From Gammaproteobacteria bacterium (GTDB taxonomy: Bacteria > Pseudomonadota > Gammaproteobacteria > Pseudomonadales > Cellvibrionaceae), in NCBI GenBank assembly GCA_021151625.1, contig JAGKWY010000002.1, forward strand, positions 62,001 through 126,000: a stretch of 64,000 nucleotides of DNA. The letters are read 5' to 3'. The translations under genes and the position numbers were made by a program. The notes under the pieces were generated by a model. It was not told the DNA's origin and ran no database searches. It was given only the letters and a program-made list of their open reading frames with translations. Below are positions 61,357 through 64,000 of this stretch, piece after piece. Position 1 is the first letter of the stretch, and the number at the start of each line of letters is the position of its first letter.

Positions 61357-61728
61357 ATGAATATTTTCTTATGGATTTTGCAAACCCTGCTTGCGTTGCA
61401 CACCATCATGGGCGCTGTGTGGAAATTTTCACACACAGCCGAGCAAACCATGCCCTCGCTGAAAGCCATTCCGCAACCGGCCTGGTTTGCGCTCGCCGGT
61501 GTCGAGTTGCTCTGTGCCGTTTGTTTGATACTGCCTGCAGTTTACAAACCTGCAGCTGTGCTTGCTCCACTGGCGGCAATTGGTATTGCGCTAACGATGC
61601 TGCTGTTTTGCGTTATGGAGTTGTTATCGGGTAATGCAAATATGAGTTCTATTATTTATTGGCTGGTGGTAGTGGGTGTTTGTACTTCTATCGCCTATGG
61701 CCGGCTTGTGTTGCGGCCTTTTGCCTAA
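61357..61728 (+). CDS. DoxX-like membrane protein
   Basis: A 123-residue inner-membrane protein with four hydrophobic helices (residues about 5-22, 46-66, 70-90, 100-118) and the DoxX-like pattern FLWILQTLLALHTIMGAVWKF, AGVELLCAVCLILPA. It follows the ECF41 sigma gene by 40 bases and is most likely in its regulon. The molecular function of DoxX-like proteins is poorly defined; links to redox or quinone chemistry have been suggested for the family. Confidence 0.8.
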   Translation: MNIFLWILQTLLALHTIMGAVWKFSHTAEQTMPSLKAIPQPAWFALAGVELLCAVCLILPAVYKPAAVLAPLAAIGIALTMLLFCVMELLSGNANMSSIIYWLVVVGVCTSIAYGRLVLRPFA

Positions 61729-61761
61729 CAACATCCATTCGACAATTTGCATGGGGCTGTT

Positions 61762-62136
61762 TCAGCCCCAGATTCGAAATCCTTCAACCGCTAAAAACAA
61801 AACCCAGGATGCAACCAATAGTACCCAGGGCAGGGTAGATTGCTTTTGGGGAATAATTGCCTCGTCATTATCCGCTTCTGCGTCCTCCTTTTGCTGCGAC
61901 AATTGATTAGCAAGTTGCTTTACTTTTTTAGTGCGCTTGTCCAAATCACGGGTTTTCTCACTTTGCTGGCGTAAAAACATTTCCATGCCGCGTTGGATAC
62001 CATTGGCAATGGCTTTGGTTTCCACCGGTGTTTGGCCTTCAGTTTTAATTGTGTTTACGATCTTTAATGCTTCAGCACGAAGATCGCGCGCATCTTTCCG
62101 TTGTTTGCTTTTAGTGGTGGGTGCGGCTTGGGTCAT
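61762..62136 (-). CDS. DUF2956 protein
   Basis: A 124-residue protein: an N-terminal helical part with EALKIVNTIKTEGQTPVETKAIANGIQRGMEMFLRQQSEK, a charged coiled segment and one C-terminal membrane helix (STLPWVLLVASWVLFLAVEGF). This is the DUF2956 layout found in gammaproteobacteria, a tail-anchored protein of unknown role. It is convergent with the DoxX-like gene. Confidence 0.85.
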   Translation of the reverse strand: MTQAAPTTKSKQRKDARDLRAEALKIVNTIKTEGQTPVETKAIANGIQRGMEMFLRQQSEKTRDLDKRTKKVKQLANQLSQQKEDAEADNDEAIIPQKQSTLPWVLLVASWVLFLAVEGFRIWG

Positions 62137-62166
62137 AAATAAGATCCGGTGTTTTTGAGTAGGCCA

Positions 62167-62640
62167 TTAAACAAAAATTTGCATTTCCTCGCCAATTTTT
62201 TTGCGCATTTCCATCAATTTAATTGCAGTGGCGTGTTGCTGCTTGTCTTCCTCTGTTTGTGGCACCCAGGTTGGGACTTGCACCGGTTGGCCGGACTCAT
62301 CCACGGCGACCATGATCACTATGCAGTGAGTGGTGAGGCGGCGATTCAGGGATTTTGGATCGCAAGCATTGACCTCTATCGCAATATGCATGGAGGAATT
62401 ACCGGTGTAGATAATCTTGGCTGCAACCTCCACCAGATTACCTACATGGATGGGGGATACAAAACGAATACCACCGGCATAGGCGGTTACGCAGTAGCGG
62501 CTGCTCCAACCGGCGGAGCAGGCGTAGGCCGCCAGGTCGATCCATTTCATCACTGCGCCGCCGTGTACTTTGCCTCCAAAGTTAACGTCTTGCGGTTCGG
62601 CCAGGAAGCGTAAAGTGATGTCTCTTTGTGGGTTGCTCAT
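62167..62640 (-). CDS. Acyl-CoA thioesterase, hotdog fold (YciA-like)
   Basis: A 157-residue hotdog-fold protein: FLAEPQDVNFGGKVHGGAVMKWIDLAAYACSAGWSSRYCVTAYAGGIRFVSPIHVGNLVEV is the family core, with the catalytic-type Asn/Asp (N at VNFGG, D in KWIDLAA). Such enzymes hydrolyse acyl-CoA esters and usually form hexamers. The ATG at 62,640 follows TGAGGTACAC; longer in-frame starts lack ribosome sites. Confidence 0.85.
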   Translation of the reverse strand: MSNPQRDITLRFLAEPQDVNFGGKVHGGAVMKWIDLAAYACSAGWSSRYCVTAYAGGIRFVSPIHVGNLVEVAAKIIYTGNSSMHIAIEVNACDPKSLNRRLTTHCIVIMVAVDESGQPVQVPTWVPQTEEDKQQHATAIKLMEMRKKIGEEMQIFV

Positions 62641-63032
62641 AGTGTACCTCATGATGAATGGAAAACTTGTTATAGCAGATAACACCTGAGTAGCCATTTA
62701 TGTTCCGTATAACAGCTGGCGTTGCCTGAATTTCGCCCTGTCACTTTGGCTAGTGGGTAATAAACAGCTCAGGTTTCTTTATTAAATATTCTTTCAGAAA
62801 ACTGCTTAATTCCAAAGTGTTTTTATGCGACATCCGTTTTTTTACGCGCTCTGAATGGTTTCCATACTAGGCTTTTTTTGATGGGTAAATATTTCCTTTC
62901 TCGCTCTAATTTTTTAGAGGGAGCGAATTCCTTTTACTTAAAAAAATATTGCGAGTGGATCGGTAATTTCACCAGGGGATAGTGAAATTTTTGGTGGGGT
63001 TTAGTGAAACATTTAAATGTTGAGGTAATAAA
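62641..63032. other. Intergenic region, nothing recognised
   Basis: About 390 AT-rich bases between divergent genes. No gene, RNA or repeat recognised; presumably promoters for both. Confidence 0.5.
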
Positions 63033-64000
63033 ATGGATATTTCATTTCATGATCGTGCAGTTTATAGAATGCTTAAGGTGTTTCTGTTAACTGCTGCAAT
63101 TTTTTTGATGGGAGTGTCGAAAATTTTTGCATTTGAATTGGTTTATTCGTCGCGCACCGACCGGGTGGGCGCACAACCTTTGAATATGGCAGTGGTAAAA
63201 GGAAATATTGCGGTATTTGTTGATATCAATCCAGGCATAAAAAGTGTCCGTTTTTTTATTGACAACCAATTATATTTAACTGAAAAACTTGCTCCCTGGG
63301 ATATGGCCGGAACGGCAACTAACGGCGGGTCAAAATTTTACAATACGCAGCTGCTGTCAGAGGGTGACCATTCTTTTACCGCGCAGCTGGTACAGGCAGA
63401 TGATCAGGTAATATTGTTAAGTGCACTGGTTACCGTTGATAACCTGACACCGGCGTTGCAGGCATCTCCACTCGTGTTTAATGAATCGGTACGGGGGGCG
63501 ACCCAGATCAATCGCACCTTGAATATACAATTATCTGGAAGCTCCCAAGCGATTGAATTATCCAGTAATCAGCCCTGGTTAAGTCTTACACCAACTGCTG
63601 GGGCATCGCCTTTTACTACGAATGTTGGTATGAGTAGTAGTGGTTTGGTTGCCGGCACTTATTCTGCTGAAATTACCGCTACCAGCCCTGGCGCAGTAAC
63701 ATTAAAAATTCCGGTAACTTTTACAGTAGGCCCTGAAACCAGTAGCTATAACCTGATGGTTTCTGCCAGTTCGAACCGAAGTTCACCGGTTGCATTGCAG
63801 GGGCAACAACTTAGCGCAGCTGCATATATTTTTTTGCTGCCCGAAAATGATGTTAAGCAAGTGCGATTTTTTTTGGATAACCCTTCCATGTCGGGAAGTC
63901 CGACACGAATAGAAGCCGGTGCCCCTTTTGATTTGATGGGGTCGGCCAGTAACGGCAGTGCACTACCTTTGTCTGTTACGGGGCTTGCGCCCGGCGCGCA
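63033..64000 (+). CDS. Secreted repeat protein with BACON-like domain, partial (continues beyond window)
   Basis: The frame is open from ATG 63,033 (TGAGG upstream) to the end of the window, 322 codons. An N-terminal signal/anchor helix (about residues 14-33) is followed by two copies of a module with VRFFIDNQ / VRFFLDNP, later APWDMAGTATNG / APFDLMGSASNG (about 70-110 and 280-320). Between them is a BACON-like beta domain (about 130-235: LSSNQPWLSLTPTAGASPF). An extracellular or periplasmic adhesion/carbohydrate-associated protein is likely; the remainder is needed for a firm call. Confidence 0.7.
   Translation, partial: MDISFHDRAVYRMLKVFLLTAAIFLMGVSKIFAFELVYSSRTDRVGAQPLNMAVVKGNIAVFVDINPGIKSVRFFIDNQLYLTEKLAPWDMAGTATNGGSKFYNTQLLSEGDHSFTAQLVQADDQVILLSALVTVDNLTPALQASPLVFNESVRGATQINRTLNIQLSGSSQAIELSSNQPWLSLTPTAGASPFTTNVGMSSSGLVAGTYSAEITATSPGAVTLKIPVTFTVGPETSSYNLMVSASSNRSSPVALQGQQLSAAAYIFLLPENDVKQVRFFLDNPSMSGSPTRIEAGAPFDLMGSASNGSALPLSVTGLAPGA

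Overview
This is a Gram-negative window, most likely a gammaproteobacterium of the Cellvibrio type. That placement is an inference from moderate GC, a DUF2956 gene, an ECF41/SigJ sigma factor, a secreted beta-repeat protein and the style of the chromosomal genes; no rRNA or marker gene is present. About two thirds of the window (1 to about 43,455) is the right-hand part of an integrated PFGI-1/PAPI-1/SPI-7-class integrative element. The element ends at 43,423-43,455 in a copy of the 3' end of a tRNA (TPsiC arm, acceptor strand and CCA; best match tRNA-Ala), followed by the intact tRNA terminator. The integrase, the complete tRNA and most conjugation genes would lie left of base 1.

Left to right: (a) 1-4,555, an arsenic operon: Acr3 C-terminus, dual-specificity-type phosphatase, ArsJ-associated GAPDH, ArsJ and an ATP-grasp protein. 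(b) 4,616-6,185, an unknown gene, a small membrane protein and a serine recombinase with a dyad-rich, res-like region. (c) 6,292-22,931, AT-rich cargo that looks like a defence/conflict region: AbiEi/AbiEii, a Cys-rich protein, a helicase IV-like UvrD protein, a run of proteins carrying HEPN-type RNxxxH or similar motifs, an HNH nuclease, a possible GIY-YIG protein and several orphans. (d) 23,012-29,020, small accessory genes of the element, including ArdB/KlcA antirestriction, RadC and DUF3577. Many are preceded by a GGGA/TCCC stem-loop leader. A 340-base non-coding stretch between radC and the DUF3577 gene looks structured. (e) 29,206-43,348, the maintenance core, all on the minus strand: TraT, CsrA, PilL N-domain, type IA topoisomerase, SSB, ParB-HTH protein, DnaT-like protein, small ICE proteins, PFL_4669/TIGR03761 protein, STY4528-type replication protein, DUF2857, ParB and ParA. 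Three identical 16-base palindromes and three 17-base iteron-like palindromes lie in this core.

Just outside the element, 43,569-54,185 is a plus-strand defence operon: HsdR, HsdM, Fic, HsdS, a PtuA-like AAA ATPase, a PtuB-like HNH protein and a PLD-family (NgoFVII-type) nuclease. It is followed by an orphan HigA-like antitoxin and a Phd antitoxin whose YafO-type toxin gene is broken by an internal deletion. The rest appears chromosomal: an MHS-family transporter; a two-gene operon joining a dCache sensor fused to a degenerate ParA/MinD-like domain with a pentameric ligand-gated ion channel homologue; an ECF41 sigma factor with a matching promoter and a DoxX-like protein; DUF2956; a hotdog thioesterase; and the start of a secreted repeat protein running off the right edge.

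The candidates for undescribed biology are the dCache/ParA-like plus ligand-gated channel pair, the stem-loop leader family together with the structured region by radC, and the HEPN cluster.
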